Origin: Chromatiales bacterium
GTDB taxonomy: Bacteria > Pseudomonadota > Gammaproteobacteria > Steroidobacterales > GCA-2729495
NCBI GenBank assembly: GCA_020831895.1
Contig: JAFIFS010000036.1
Location: forward strand, 1 to 59,433
Reading direction: 5' to 3'
Length of the DNA stretch: 59,433 nt
The notes beneath the pieces were generated by a model. That model had not been told where the DNA came from and made no database searches. It was given only the letters and a program-made list of their open reading frames with translations. The translations under genes were made by a program, and so were the position numbers. Of this stretch, positions 10,138 through 18,191 are shown piece by piece. Each line of letters starts with the position of its first letter. Positions within the stretch are counted from its first letter, which is position 1.

Positions 10138-10733
10138 TCGGCTTTATCCGCGGAACTCTTGTACGGCACCAGCCACCTCTGTTGCTGGTGGATGTCAATG
10201 GCGTGGGCTATGAGGTAGAGGCGCCCATGTCGACCTGCTTCAACCTGCCGGCGACCGGAACCCTGGTTGCGCTGCACACCCACCTCGTGATCCGGGAAGA
10301 CCAGCACATACTGTTTGGCTTCCTGACCGAACCGGAGCGGCGCCTGTTCCGCGAACTGCTGCGGATCAACGGGGTCGGTCCTCGTCTGGCGCTGGGCGTG
10401 CTCTCGGGCATAGGCGTCGACGACTTCATTCGCTGTGTCGAGCTGGGCGATGCCGCAGCGCTGACGCGACTGCCCGGGATCGGGCGCAAGACCGCGGAAC
10501 GCATCATCATAGACCTGCGGGACCGGCTCGGCGGTGCCGCGATGGGCCCGGGGCAGGCCGACGGCCCGATGGCATCACCGGGTGATGCGCGCAGCGAGGC
10601 ACTGGATGCGCTGCTTGCGCTGGGCTACAAGGCTCCGGAGGCGCGGCGCATGCTGGACCGTGCGCCGGAGGAGGCCCGTTCGACCGAGGACCTGCTGCGT
10701 GCGGTGTTGCGCCAGGCGGTGCCGCGTGGCTGA
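10134..10733 (+). CDS. ruvA: Holliday junction helicase subunit RuvA
   Basis: Tetrameric protein that binds the four-way junction and loads RuvB. It starts with GTG at 10134 (VIGFIRGTL, the conserved N-terminus) overlapping the ruvC stop. The 199 residues contain the OB-fold N-terminal domain, helix-hairpin-helix motifs ([18 protein letters not shown] and [15 protein letters not shown]) and the small C-terminal domain that contacts RuvB ([17 protein letters not shown]). It overlaps ruvB by 8 bases. Confidence 0.97.
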   Translation: MIGFIRGTLVRHQPPLLLVDVNGVGYEVEAPMSTCFNLPATGTLVALHTHLVIREDQHILFGFLTEPERRLFRELLRINGVGPRLALGVLSGIGVDDFIRCVELGDAAALTRLPGIGRKTAERIIIDLRDRLGGAAMGPGQADGPMASPGDARSEALDALLALGYKAPEARRMLDRAPEEARSTEDLLRAVLRQAVPRG

Positions 10734-11790
10734 GGGCGGCCGGGTCGAGGGCCGGCATCGGGACCTGCGCCCGTCTCTGGGCGAGGGCGACGATGCCCGG
10801 ATCGAGCAGCGTATCCGCCCCCAGCGCCTGGCAGATTACGTGGGCCAGGCCGCTGTGCGCCGGCAGATGGAGATCTTCATCTCGGCGGCGCGCGGCCGGG
10901 GCGAGGCGCTGGATCATGTGCTGATCTTCGGCCCGCCCGGGCTGGGCAAGACCACACTGGCCAGCATCATCGCAAACGAACTCGGGGCGGGCATGCGCCA
11001 GACCTCGGGCCCGGTGCTGGAGAAGCCGGGGGACCTCGCTGCGCTGCTGACCAACCTTGAGCCTCACGACGTCCTGTTCGTCGACGAGATCCATCGGCTG
11101 AGCCCGGTGGTCGAGGAGGTGCTTTATCCCGCGATGGAGGACTTCCAGCTCGATATCATGATCGGCGAGGGCCCGGCTGCCCGATCGATCAAACTGGAAC
11201 TTCCGCCGTTCACTCTGGTCGGAGCGACGACACGGGCCGGCCTGCTGACATCCCCACTGCGCGACCGGTTCGGCATCGTCCAGCGGCTGGAGTTCTACTC
11301 ACCGGAGGAACTGCATGAAATCGTGTTGCGCTCGGCGGTCATCCTGGGTGCAGTCACCGACGAGGCAGGTGCCCGCCAGATTGCCCACCGGGCACGAGGG
11401 ACTCCGCGGATTGCCAACCGCCTGTTGCGCCGTGTCCGCGACTATGCCGAGGTCGAGGGCCGCGGCGTCATCGACGAACACACTGCGCGGGAGGCGATGA
11501 ACCTGCTCGACGTGGATCCGTCCGGCTTCGACGTGATGGACCGCCGCCTGCTGCTGCTGATCATCCAGCGCTTCGGCGGCGGCCCCGTCGGCGTGGAGTC
11601 GCTGGCCGCGGCCTTGGGGGAAGAGCGTGGCACGATCGAGGATGTGCTCGAGCCTTATCTGATCCAGCAAGGCTTCATCAGCCGCACGGCGCGCGGCCGG
11701 ATAGCCACCCCACTTGCCTACCGGCATTTCGGGCTGCCGGCACCGGATACCGCGCAGAGCGCCGGCGGCTCGCTGTTCCCGGAATCATGA
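10726..11790 (+). CDS. ruvB: Holliday junction helicase ATPase RuvB
   Basis: Hexameric AAA+ motor that drives branch migration. It starts with GTG at 10726 inside the ruvA end; this gives 354 residues, close to the usual 335-350. Walker A is GPPGLGKTT (G69 to T77), Walker B is [10 protein letters not shown], sensor 1 lies in [12 protein letters not shown], and the C-terminal winged helix contains the usual [17 protein letters not shown] stretch. Unusually, ybgC does not follow; the next gene is tolQ. Confidence 0.97.
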   Translation: MAEGGRVEGRHRDLRPSLGEGDDARIEQRIRPQRLADYVGQAAVRRQMEIFISAARGRGEALDHVLIFGPPGLGKTTLASIIANELGAGMRQTSGPVLEKPGDLAALLTNLEPHDVLFVDEIHRLSPVVEEVLYPAMEDFQLDIMIGEGPAARSIKLELPPFTLVGATTRAGLLTSPLRDRFGIVQRLEFYSPEELHEIVLRSAVILGAVTDEAGARQIAHRARGTPRIANRLLRRVRDYAEVEGRGVIDEHTAREAMNLLDVDPSGFDVMDRRLLLLIIQRFGGGPVGVESLAAALGEERGTIEDVLEPYLIQQGFISRTARGRIATPLAYRHFGLPAPDTAQSAGGSLFPES

Positions 11791-11830
11791 ACTTAGAGGT
11801 CGGCACGAGTCCGGCCACGGAAGGAATCCA

Positions 11831-12517
11831 ATGACAGGAAATCTCTCGCTGGCAGAACTGGTACTGGAAGCAAGTCTGGTCGTCCAGCTGGTCATGCTTG
11901 TGCTGATCGCCGCCTCCATTGCCTCCTGGGCCATCATCGTCCAGAAGCGGCGGTTGCTGAACGAGGCCATCGCGGGATCCGACCGTTTCGAGGCCAGCTT
12001 CTGGTCCGGTGGTGACCTGACCGCCATGTATCGTGAGGTCACCAAGGGGGATGCGCCGCCATCCGAGATGGCCGGGCTTTTCGCGGCCGGGTTTCGTGAG
12101 TTCAGGAGGTTGAACGAGCAGCCCGGGCTGACACCCGGACAGATCGTGGAGGGTGCCCAGCGGGCAATGCGCGTGGCGCAGATGCGGGAGATGGACCGCA
12201 TCGAACACAATCTTGCGGTGCTTGCCACGATCGGCTCGACCAGCCCGTATGTCGGCCTGTTCGGCACGGTATGGGGCATCATGAATGCCTTCATAGGCCT
12301 CGGCAACGTCCAGTCCGCCACGCTGGCCGTCGTCGCGCCGGCCATCGCAGAGGCGCTGATCGCGACCGCGCTGGGCCTCTTTGCCGCGATCCCGGCGGTC
12401 ATCGCCTACAACCGCTATGCCGACCAGGCCAGCCGGCTCGAGGTCCGCTATGACGGCTTCGCCGAGGAGTTCGCCGCGATCCTGCAGCGGCATGCGCGTG
12501 GAAACCGGGGCGGCTGA
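11831..12517 (+). CDS. tolQ: Tol-Pal proton channel subunit TolQ
   Basis: Inner-membrane protein of the TolQRA motor that uses the proton gradient to energise Pal positioning and outer-membrane constriction at division. Start ATG at 11831 follows GGAAGGA. Its 228 residues contain three membrane helices: about 15-40, then a pair at about 135-160 (GLFGTVWGIMNAF) and about 170-195 (ATALGLFAAIPAVIAYNR), as in the MotA/ExbB/TolQ family. Two bases separate it from tolR. Confidence 0.96.
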   Translation: MTGNLSLAELVLEASLVVQLVMLVLIAASIASWAIIVQKRRLLNEAIAGSDRFEASFWSGGDLTAMYREVTKGDAPPSEMAGLFAAGFREFRRLNEQPGLTPGQIVEGAQRAMRVAQMREMDRIEHNLAVLATIGSTSPYVGLFGTVWGIMNAFIGLGNVQSATLAVVAPAIAEALIATALGLFAAIPAVIAYNRYADQASRLEVRYDGFAEEFAAILQRHARGNRGG

Positions 12518-12519
12518 AT

Positions 12520-12957
12520 ATGGCCAGAGTCCGCAAACGGCGGCTGATGGGCGAGATCAACGTCGTTCCCTATATCGACGTGATGCTGGTGCTGCTGGTC
12601 ATCTTCATGGTGACGGCCCCGCTGCTGACCCAGGGTATCGAGGTCGACCTGCCGAAGGCAGCGTCGGCGCCACTGGACCAGCCCGATGAGCTTGAGCCGC
12701 TGATTGTCTCGGTCGATGCCGATGGCAGGCTTTACCTCAACGCGGGAGATGACCAGGACCTCCCGGTCGAGGCCGAGGTGCTGCGCGACCGGGTGGCGAT
12801 CGTCCTGGGCCGGGTGCCGGAGACGCCGGTGCTGATCAAGGCCGACCAGAGTGTCGCCTATGGCGCCGTGGTCGCGGCGATGGTATTGCTGCAGGATGCC
12901 GGTGCGGCCCGCGTCGGATTCCTCACCGACCCGCCGCCCCCGACCGGGCGGCGCTGA
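12520..12957 (+). CDS. tolR: Tol-Pal motor protein TolR
   Basis: Partner of TolQ in the proton channel, of the ExbD/TolR family. Its 145 residues have a basic N-terminus (MARVRKRRLMGEINVVPYID), one membrane helix with the essential proton-carrying aspartate at D20, and a periplasmic domain. Located two bases after tolQ and a few bases before tolA in one operon. Confidence 0.95.
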   Translation: MARVRKRRLMGEINVVPYIDVMLVLLVIFMVTAPLLTQGIEVDLPKAASAPLDQPDELEPLIVSVDADGRLYLNAGDDQDLPVEAEVLRDRVAIVLGRVPETPVLIKADQSVAYGAVVAAMVLLQDAGAARVGFLTDPPPPTGRR

Positions 12958-12968
12958 GCGGGCGCCCG

Positions 12969-13820
12969 ATGGGTGGCGAGCTGCGCAAGCCCCTGGCGCT
13001 GTCGGCGGCGGTCCACCTGCTGCTGCTGGCCGTATTCGTGGCCGCCTCGGATTTCAGCTTCACCCGACCCGCCCCGGCACCCCTGACGATCCAGGCAGAG
13101 ATAGTCTACGACATGCGCGAGATCGAGCGGCAGCGCGAGGCCGAACGCGAGGCTGCCGAGCAGCGCCGGCGGGAGGCTGACCGACGCGCCGCCGAGGAGC
13201 GGCGTCGCCAGGAGGAGGAGCGCCGCATGGCCGAGGAGCGGCGTCGCCAGGAGGAGGAGCGCCGCGCCGCCGAGGAGCGCCGACGCCAGGAGGAGGAGCG
13301 CCGCGTGGCCGAGGAGCGGCGTCGACAGGAGGAGGAGCGCCGGGCGGCAGAGGAGCGGCGTCGCCAGGAGGAGGAGCGCCGGGCGGCGGAGGAGCGGCGT
13401 CGCCAGGAGGAGGAGCGCCGGGCGGCAGAGGAACGGCGTCGCCAGGAGGAGGAGCGGCGCGTGCGGGAGGCCCAGGAGCGTCGCGAGCTTGAGCTTGCTG
13501 CGGCGTTGCGTGAGGAGGAGGAGCTGCGCGCTGCGCGCAGCTCGGCCGAAATGGCGGTCTATGTGGCCCAGATCACCAACCGCATCGAGCGCAACTGGAT
13601 CCGACCGGCCAGCGCCCGCAGTGGGCTGCGTTGTGATGTGCTGGTCACGCAGATTCCGGGTGGCGAGGTGGTCAACGTGAGGATCGGTACCTGCAACGGC
13701 GACGATGCGGTGCGCCGCTCGATCGAGGCTGCGGTGCGACGAGCATCGCCGCTGCCAGTGCCGGATAATCCGCGGCTGTTTTCGCGCGAACTGCGTATCG
13801 TGTTTGAACCCAGGGACTGA
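12969..13820 (+). CDS. tolA: TolA with tandem-repeat helical domain
   Basis: Spans the periplasm and connects the TolQR motor to TolB and Pal. Domain I is a short cytoplasmic tail and one membrane helix (about 10-30). Domain II (about 50-185) is a highly charged Glu/Arg helix dominated by seven tandem copies of a 13-residue unit (AAEERRRQEEERR, residues 74-164). Domain III (about 190-283) is the globular C-terminal domain, with an expected disulfide pair of Cys in LRCDV and GTCNG. At 283 residues it is shorter than E. coli TolA (about 420), the difference being in domain II. The repeat is nearly identical at DNA level too. Confidence 0.93.
   Translation: MGGELRKPLALSAAVHLLLLAVFVAASDFSFTRPAPAPLTIQAEIVYDMREIERQREAEREAAEQRRREADRRAAEERRRQEEERRMAEERRRQEEERRAAEERRRQEEERRVAEERRRQEEERRAAEERRRQEEERRAAEERRRQEEERRAAEERRRQEEERRVREAQERRELELAAALREEEELRAARSSAEMAVYVAQITNRIERNWIRPASARSGLRCDVLVTQIPGGEVVNVRIGTCNGDDAVRRSIEAAVRRASPLPVPDNPRLFSRELRIVFEPRD
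13188..13460 (+). repeat. 39-bp coding minisatellite in tolA
   Basis: Seven head-to-tail copies of a 39-base unit encoding A/M/V-A-E-E-R-R-R-Q-E-E-E-R-R. Copies differ mainly by synonymous changes and by the first residue (Ala, Met or Val). The unit length is a multiple of three, so gain or loss of copies keeps the frame. The encoded segment is a charged single-helix or coiled-coil spacer. Confidence 0.9.
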
Positions 13821-13834
13821 CAGGAAACTTGCCG

Positions 13835-15139
13835 ATGCTGCGCCGACTGAGTCTTGTCACCGCTGCCATGCTGCTCTGCCTGGCCGGGCCCGCGAAGGGC
13901 CAGCTCGAGATCGTGATCAGCCGGGGTGTCGACAAGCCGGTGCCGGTTGCGATCGTTCCGTTCGGCTGGGACGGCCCCGGCGAGGCGCCGATTGACGTGG
14001 CCGCGATCGTTGCCGCGAACCTGGAGCGCTCCGGCCGGTTTGCTGCTCTTGACCGCGCGGACATGCTGCAAAGGCCCACAACCGGGGCCGAGATCGACTT
14101 CCGCAGCTGGCGCATGGTGGCCGTGGACGCGCTGGTCGTGGGTCAGCTGCAGCAGTCGCCGAACGGCGACTATGCGATCCAGTTCCAGCTCTTCGATGCA
14201 CTGCGCGGGGAGCAGCTGCTCGGCTACCGTCTGCCGGTCAGCGCCGCGGCCCTGCGCAGTGGCACTCACAGGGTGTCTGACCTGATCTACGAGCGCCTGA
14301 CAGGTGTGCCCGGCGTTTTCAGCACGCGCATCGCCTGGGTCAGCGTGAGCCGGGCGGGGCGGGCGGATGCACGCTACCGTCTCGTCGTCGCCGACGCCGA
14401 CGGGGAGAACGAGCAGGTGATGTTCGAGTCGCCCCAGCCGATCATGTCGCCGTCCTGGTCGCCGGACGGAAGGCGCATAGCATACGTGTCGTTCGAGAAC
14501 GGGGTCGCCGAGATCTACATCCAGACCTTGCGCACCGGTGACAGGATTCGCGCTTCGGCCAGGCCCGGTGTCAACAGTGCACCGTCGTTCTCGCCGGATG
14601 GCAGGCGCCTTGCGCTGACCCTGTCGCGTGACGGCAACCTCGATATCTACACGCTGGACGTGGCAGGCCAGGTGCTGACCCGGATCACGGACTGGCCCTC
14701 GATCGAGACCGAGCCGGTCTGGTCGGCCGACGGACGCACGCTGTACTTCACGTCGGACCGAAGCGGCAACCCGCAGATCTACCGGGTTGGGTCCGATGGC
14801 GGGCGCCCGGAGCGCATCACGTTCGAGGGACGCTACAACGCCCGGCCGCGACTGTCCCCCGACGGGCGGCAGCTGGCCGTCGTGCATAACGACCGGGGCA
14901 ACTATAGAATCGCCGTTCTGGATCTGGCCCGCGGTAGTATCCAGGTGCTGTCCGATGGACGTGACGACGAGTCGCCTAGCTTCGCACCCAATGGCGAGAT
15001 GATCATCTACGCAACCCGCGAGGGCGGCCGGGGAGTGCTGGCGACGGTGTCGGCCGACGGGCGTGTGCGCCAGCGGCTCTCGTCGGGCGGCGAGGATGTC
15101 CGGGAGCCGGCCTGGTCGCCGTTTCTTCTGGCCAACTGA
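13835..15139 (+). CDS. tolB: periplasmic beta-propeller TolB
   Basis: Periplasmic Tol-Pal component that binds Pal and TolA. I take the ATG at 13835 (MLRRLSLVTAAMLLCLAGPAKG, a signal peptide) with AGGA at 13822-13825; a TTG at 13829 is too close to that site. The protein has 434 residues. After the signal peptide come the N-terminal TolB domain (about 23-150) and a six-bladed WD40-like propeller with repeated PSWSPDGRRIAY, PSFSPDGRRLAL and RLSPDGRQLAV motifs. It lies 14 bases after tolA. Confidence 0.96.
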   Translation: MLRRLSLVTAAMLLCLAGPAKGQLEIVISRGVDKPVPVAIVPFGWDGPGEAPIDVAAIVAANLERSGRFAALDRADMLQRPTTGAEIDFRSWRMVAVDALVVGQLQQSPNGDYAIQFQLFDALRGEQLLGYRLPVSAAALRSGTHRVSDLIYERLTGVPGVFSTRIAWVSVSRAGRADARYRLVVADADGENEQVMFESPQPIMSPSWSPDGRRIAYVSFENGVAEIYIQTLRTGDRIRASARPGVNSAPSFSPDGRRLALTLSRDGNLDIYTLDVAGQVLTRITDWPSIETEPVWSADGRTLYFTSDRSGNPQIYRVGSDGGRPERITFEGRYNARPRLSPDGRQLAVVHNDRGNYRIAVLDLARGSIQVLSDGRDDESPSFAPNGEMIIYATREGGRGVLATVSADGRVRQRLSSGGEDVREPAWSPFLLAN

Positions 15140-15160
15140 TCGATCTGCCGGGATTGCCTG

Positions 15161-15188
15161 TGTTCTCACTTCTGGTGTTCTCACTTCT
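15161..15188 (+). repeat. 13-bp direct repeat upstream of pal
   Basis: TGTTCTCACTTCT occurs twice, at 15161-15173 and 15176-15188, two bases apart. It fills the short tolB-pal gap and ends just ahead of the pal ribosome binding site (GGAG, 15191-15194). The repeat is pyrimidine-rich. It could influence pal translation or simply be a small duplication. Confidence 0.8.
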
Positions 15189-15204
15189 CAGGAGCCTTGC
15201 ATAA

Positions 15205-15747
15205 ATGATGCCCAAGCGTACTGTTCTGCTGCTGGTATTCAGCCTGTTCCTCGCCGCCTGTGCCGGCCGGTCAGGCACTGCGGTGGACGACCCCGTCTTT
15301 GACGACGCAGTAACGGGCCCCGGCACTGCCACGCGGGGAGTCGGTGACCGTGATTTCGGCCGCGGCGATGCGTTCGGTGATGACGTGGCCCGCCCCGGGC
15401 CGCAGGGTGGTGTGCTGGACAGCCGCGTGATCTACTTCGATTTCGACCGCAGTGACGTGCGCCCGGAGTACACCGAGATGCTGCAGGCGCACGGGCGCTG
15501 GCTGGCCGCCAACCCGCAGGCGCGGCTGCGTTTGGAGGGCCACACGGACGAGCGCGGTACTCGTGAGTACAATATCGGCTTGGGCGAGCGCCGGGCGCAG
15601 GCAGTGCGCCGTGTGCTGTTGCTGCAGGGCGTTGACAGCAGCCAGCTGGTGACAGTCAGCTTCGGCGAGGAGCGCCCGGCCGTCATCGGCAGCGACGAGG
15701 AGGCCTATGCGCTGAATCGCCGCGTTGAGCTGATCTACGTTCAGTAA
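15205..15747 (+). CDS. pal: peptidoglycan-associated lipoprotein Pal
   Basis: Outer-membrane lipoprotein that anchors the membrane to peptidoglycan and binds TolB. The 180 residues start with a lipoprotein signal peptide; the lipobox LAAC makes C19 the lipidation site. A Gly/Asp-rich linker (about 20-75) leads to the OmpA-like peptidoglycan-binding domain (about 80-180) with VIYFDFDRSDV and the characteristic LEGHTDERGTREYN. ATG at 15205 has GGAG ten bases upstream; ATG at 15208 is a possible alternative. Confidence 0.96.
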   Translation: MMPKRTVLLLVFSLFLAACAGRSGTAVDDPVFDDAVTGPGTATRGVGDRDFGRGDAFGDDVARPGPQGGVLDSRVIYFDFDRSDVRPEYTEMLQAHGRWLAANPQARLRLEGHTDERGTREYNIGLGERRAQAVRRVLLLQGVDSSQLVTVSFGEERPAVIGSDEEAYALNRRVELIYVQ

Positions 15748-15756
15748 GGTATCCCG

Positions 15757-16545
15757 ATGAGACGAATCAAGGTTTCCGGCCTCGGCCTGTCTCTGCTGCT
15801 GGCAGCCGGCGGCTGCACGATGATGCCGCCTGAGGATGACCCGGTGTTCCTGAAGCTGTCGGAGATCGACTCGCGCGTGGTTCGCGTCGAGCGCGTGATC
15901 GACAACCAGGGGCTGATGACGCTCGTCAACCAGCTGGAACTGCTGCAGGAGGAGACCCGTGCGCTGCGTAATCAGGTGGAAACCCTGGAGCACGAGCTGG
16001 AGCAGGCTTCCGGCCGCCAGCGCAGCCAGTACCTCGACATCGACGGCCGTCTCGAGCAGCTGGAGCAGCGCCTGGCCGACGGGTCAGTCACTGTGACGGC
16101 GGATCTGGGCGTACTGGACGGCGGCACCCTGCCGCCGGGCCAGTTGCCTCTGCCAGGCAGCAGCGACCGGGCCAACTACCAGGCCGCCTTCGAGCTGCTG
16201 AAGCAGGGACGCTTCCAGGAGGCCAACCGCGCCTTGACCCAGTTCCTGGTCAGTTTTCCGGACAGCGCGCTGGCAGACAATGCCCAGTACTGGCTGGCCG
16301 AGACCTACTATGTCGCGCAGCAGTACGAACGGGCCCTGGCCCAGTTCCAGCTGGTCATCGAGAATTTTCCCCAGTCGGGCAAGACTGCCGATGCGCTGCT
16401 CAAGATCGGCTACAGCAATTATGAACTGCGGCGCTGGGAACCGGCCCGCCGCGCCCTGACCACCGTGGTCAGCAACTACCCGGAAACCACGGCAGCACGC
16501 CTTGCCGCCCAGCGTCTGGAACAGATGGTGGCGGTGGGCAACTGA
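15757..16545 (+). CDS. cpoB: cell division coordinator CpoB (YbgF)
   Basis: Periplasmic protein that links Tol-Pal to peptidoglycan synthesis during division. The 262 residues begin with a signal peptide; C20 in LLAAGGC could be lipidated, but the lipobox is imperfect. A trimerising coiled coil spans about 35-110 (many Leu/Glu/Gln heptads), then a linker, then three TPR-like repeats from about 145 to 262 (ANYQAAFELLKQGRFQEANR, NAQYWLAETYYVAQQYERAL, ADALLKIGYSNYELRRWEPA). It is the last Tol-Pal gene, ten bases after pal. Confidence 0.94.
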   Translation: MRRIKVSGLGLSLLLAAGGCTMMPPEDDPVFLKLSEIDSRVVRVERVIDNQGLMTLVNQLELLQEETRALRNQVETLEHELEQASGRQRSQYLDIDGRLEQLEQRLADGSVTVTADLGVLDGGTLPPGQLPLPGSSDRANYQAAFELLKQGRFQEANRALTQFLVSFPDSALADNAQYWLAETYYVAQQYERALAQFQLVIENFPQSGKTADALLKIGYSNYELRRWEPARRALTTVVSNYPETTAARLAAQRLEQMVAVGN

Positions 16546-16556
16546 CGCTGGACGGC

Positions 16557-17231
16557 GTGGAGACGACCGTGGATGCTGTTGCGCAGACCGAGCGGGGCCT
16601 GCGCATCACCGAGATATTCCACTCGCTGCAGGGGGAGTCGCGTCCGACCGGGTGGCCGACCGTCTTCGTACGTCTGACCGGCTGTCCGCTTCGCTGCGGC
16701 TACTGTGACACGGCCTATGCATTCACCGGGGGCATGCGCCGTTCGCAGGACGAGGTCCTCGACGAGGTCGCGGCTTTCGGCACACGCCATGTCTGCGTGA
16801 CCGGTGGGGAGCCACTGGCACAGCCCGCCTGCCTGCCGCTGCTCGCAGCGCTCTGTGACCAGGGCTACCTGGTCTCGCTGGAGACCAGTGGCGCACTGGA
16901 CATCGGCAGAGTGGACCCGCGCGTCCAGGTTGTCCTCGACCTCAAGACACCCGGTTCTGGCGAGGTGGCGCGCAACCTCTGGGAGAACCTTGAGCGGCTC
17001 AAGCCCCAGGACCAGGTCAAGTTCGTCATCTGTGACCGGGCTGACTATGACTGGGCCGTGCAGGAGGTCAGGGCCCGTGCGATCGATGCGCGCTGCGAGG
17101 TGCTGTTCTCGCCCGCATGGCAGCGCCAGCCCGCCGCCGAGCTGGCGGACTGGATCCTGGCCGACCGCTTGCCGGTGCGTTTCCAGATGCAGCTTCACAA
17201 GCTCCTCTGGGGCGATACCCCAGGTCGCTGA
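16557..17231 (+). CDS. queE: 7-carboxy-7-deazaguanine synthase QueE
   Basis: Radical-SAM enzyme of the queuosine/preQ0 pathway; it converts 6-carboxytetrahydropterin to 7-carboxy-7-deazaguanine. C43, C47 and C50 in TGCPLRCGYCDT form the CxxxCxxC site for the 4Fe-4S cluster. The N-terminal substrate and cofactor region (ITEIFHSLQGES) and CVTGGEPL are typical. The start is uncertain: GTG at 16557 gives 224 residues, while GTG at 16569 has a better placed GGAG. It lies just after cpoB and 3 bases before queC. Confidence 0.94.
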   Translation: METTVDAVAQTERGLRITEIFHSLQGESRPTGWPTVFVRLTGCPLRCGYCDTAYAFTGGMRRSQDEVLDEVAAFGTRHVCVTGGEPLAQPACLPLLAALCDQGYLVSLETSGALDIGRVDPRVQVVLDLKTPGSGEVARNLWENLERLKPQDQVKFVICDRADYDWAVQEVRARAIDARCEVLFSPAWQRQPAAELADWILADRLPVRFQMQLHKLLWGDTPGR

Positions 17232-17234
17232 GTG

Positions 17235-17906
17235 ATGCCGGCACGGGCGGTGGTCCTGCTCTCCGGCGGGATGGATTCTGCGACCTGCCTGGCGCTGGCA
17301 CGCGACCAGGGCTGGTCCTGCCACACGCTGTCCTTCGACTATGGCCAGCGGCACCGGGCGGAGCTGGCAGCAGCCGAAGGCCTGGCGGCGAGTCTTGGCG
17401 CGGCTGATCATCGAGTCCTGCGGCTTGATCTTGCGGCGATCGGGGGCTCGGCCCTGACGGATCCGCTGATCGAGGTGCCTGAGGCCGGGGGATCCGGCAT
17501 ACCGGTCACTTACGTCCCGGCACGCAACACGCTGTTCCTCTCCTGTGCGCTTGGCCTGGCGGAAGTCCTTGATGCCGACGTGATCTACGCCGGCATGAAC
17601 GCGGTCGACTACTCGGGCTACCCGGACTGCCGGCCCGAGTACCTCGCCGCCTTCCAGGCCATGGCGGACCTGGCCACCCGGCGCGCGGTCGAGGGACGGC
17701 CGGTGCGGATCGAGGCGCCGCTGATCGATCTGAGCAAGGCCGAGATCATACTGGCCGGTAACGCGCTGGGTCTCGACTTCGGCCTGACCGTTTCCTGCTA
17801 CCAGGCGGACGACGAGGGGCGCGCCTGCGGCCGGTGCGACGCCTGCAGCCTGCGCCGTGCCGGTTTTGCCGCCGCGGGCCTCGAGGACCCGACGCGCTAC
17901 CAGTGA
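17235..17906 (+). CDS. queC: 7-cyano-7-deazaguanine (preQ0) synthase QueC
   Basis: ATP-dependent enzyme that converts 7-carboxy-7-deazaguanine to preQ0 for queuosine in tRNA. The 223 residues contain the PP-loop SGGMDS (10-15), conserved [12 protein letters not shown] and [17 protein letters not shown], and a C-terminal zinc site of C188, C198, C201 and C204 (ACGRCDAC). ATG at 17235 is chosen; a GTG lies immediately upstream. It directly follows queE, so consecutive pathway steps are co-transcribed. Confidence 0.96.
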   Translation: MPARAVVLLSGGMDSATCLALARDQGWSCHTLSFDYGQRHRAELAAAEGLAASLGAADHRVLRLDLAAIGGSALTDPLIEVPEAGGSGIPVTYVPARNTLFLSCALGLAEVLDADVIYAGMNAVDYSGYPDCRPEYLAAFQAMADLATRRAVEGRPVRIEAPLIDLSKAEIILAGNALGLDFGLTVSCYQADDEGRACGRCDACSLRRAGFAAAGLEDPTRYQ

Positions 17907-17947
17907 AGCCCGGCAGCTTGCGGGTGGTTCCGACCCTGCCTGTCGGC

Positions 17948-17960
17948 TATCATGCGCGCC
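17948..17960 (+). promoter_or_regulatory. candidate tRNA-Lys promoter -10 and discriminator
   Basis: TATCAT (17948-17953) is followed by a GC-rich discriminator GCGCGCC, the arrangement seen at stringently controlled stable-RNA promoters. It sits about 50 bases before tRNA-Lys. No good -35 hexamer is visible at 16-18 bases spacing, so the call is weak. Confidence 0.3.
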
Positions 17961-18001
17961 GACCGAGGTCCGGTGCCGCGCGCGCCGGCCGTCCGCTATA
18001 C

Positions 18002-18077
18002 GGGCCGTTAGCTCAGTTGGTAGAGCAGCTGGCTTTTAACCAGTAGGTCGATGGTTCGAGTCCATCACGGCCCACCA
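18002..18077 (+). tRNA. tRNA-Lys (anticodon TTT)
   Basis: A 76-base cloverleaf with the 3' CCA encoded (18075-18077). The acceptor stem pairs 18002-18008 with 18067-18073. The D-arm contains AGCTCAGTTGGTAGAGC, the anticodon loop is CTTTTAA giving anticodon TTT (Lys), and the T-arm contains GGTTCGAGTCC. It lies between queC and glgP. No integrase or repeated tRNA end indicates an island here. Confidence 0.97.
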
Positions 18078-18191
18078 GTCATGGTCACGCCCTGGTGACT
18101 GTCCACAAACGTGCACGGGTACTCTGCCCGCTGTCTGCCAGGCTGCCACAATCGCGGTCCGGGCACCTTGCCCAAACAGGATGAACACAAC

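Noticed and set aside
13559-15184. A 541-codon open frame antisense to tolA and tolB
   Set aside because: Composition and lack of motifs mark it as a shadow of tolB. Similar long antisense frames at 29545-31182, 2661-3965 and 19479-20414 were dropped for the same reason.
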